A stretch of 64,000 nt of DNA from Nautilus pompilius (Eukaryota; Mollusca; Cephalopoda; Nautilida; Nautilidae), in assembly GCA_018389105.1 (NCBI GenBank), contig JACATO010002186.1, forward strand, positions 1,254,501 through 1,318,500, written 5' to 3'. Positions 63,781-64,000 of this stretch are shown in pieces (position 1 is the first letter of the stretch; every line of letters starts with the position of its first letter). The notes beneath the pieces were generated by a model. The model made no database searches. It saw only the letters and a list, made by a program, of their open reading frames with translations, and was not told where the DNA came from. The position numbers and the translations under genes are program-made.

Positions 63781-64000
63781 TAGAAGCTATAGTATTCACT
63801 ATATATTTACCACACTATAATGATATTACTGCCTATATTTTATTGCCCTTCTGCAAGTATGTGTGTCACTTACTAACTGCTTGCATGACAATCAACCAAA
63901 ATGTACTATATCAACACATGACTATACTATGGAGCTTTTCAATTTTTACACATGAGATGCAATTCTATGTGTTATTTACATTTTATACCCAGTTTTTCTT

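Noticed and set aside
1..64000. LTR retrotransposons, endogenous viruses, tRNA or rRNA genes and CRISPR arrays
   Set aside because: No long direct terminal repeats, reverse-transcriptase motifs, tRNA promoter boxes, rRNA signatures or regularly spaced repeats were recognised.

Overview
This is a strongly AT-rich, CpG-poor stretch of animal nuclear DNA. It has no bacterial or phage gene layout. Almost everything recognisable is decayed cut-and-paste DNA transposons in non-coding sequence. The mix (many old Tc1-like elements, pogo/Tigger, a short hAT, and a multi-copy protein family otherwise annotated only as uncharacterised) suggests an invertebrate, possibly a chelicerate, another arthropod or a mollusc. 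The species cannot be fixed from sequence alone. No complete host gene was found. One possible host coding exon lies on the minus strand at 20119-20239.

Layout. 1-2.5 kb: plain AT-rich DNA. 2.56-3.53 kb: plus-strand Tc1 transposase remnant. 4631-6118: a whole, decayed Tc1 element on the minus strand with terminal inverted repeats (TIRs) and TA target duplications. 6174-8851: a composite Tc1 region whose ends match, interrupted by a 525-bp hAT element (6794-7318) with a perfect 8-bp target duplication. 10186-11876: a 1.69-kb element with CACTGGTCAACAA inverted termini and a TTATTATTA duplication. It carries a broken, internally deleted copy of a conserved invertebrate protein. This is the most interesting object here. 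12-31.8 kb: mostly simple AT-rich DNA with microsatellites, a possible exon near 20.1 kb, a doubtful mariner-like remnant at 26.5-27.1 kb and a short Tigger derivative at 29138-29799. 31822-33132: a second whole, decayed Tc1 element. 33-44.4 kb: AT-rich DNA with a few perfect palindromes. 44404-46488: a pogo/Tigger element that has lost two catalytic aspartates. 47304-48117: the 5' part of a plus-strand Tc1 element. It directly abuts a 1.6-kb fold-back element (48118-49741) whose arm cores are nearly identical. 50-61.6 kb: AT-rich DNA. 61.6-64.0 kb: two minus-strand Tc1 remnants in a row, the second reaching the window edge.

None of the transposase genes is intact, so all annotated mobile elements look dead as autonomous units. 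Element boundaries were found by matching inverted termini and target duplications by eye. Protein assignments rest on visible catalytic and terminal motifs, without database searches.
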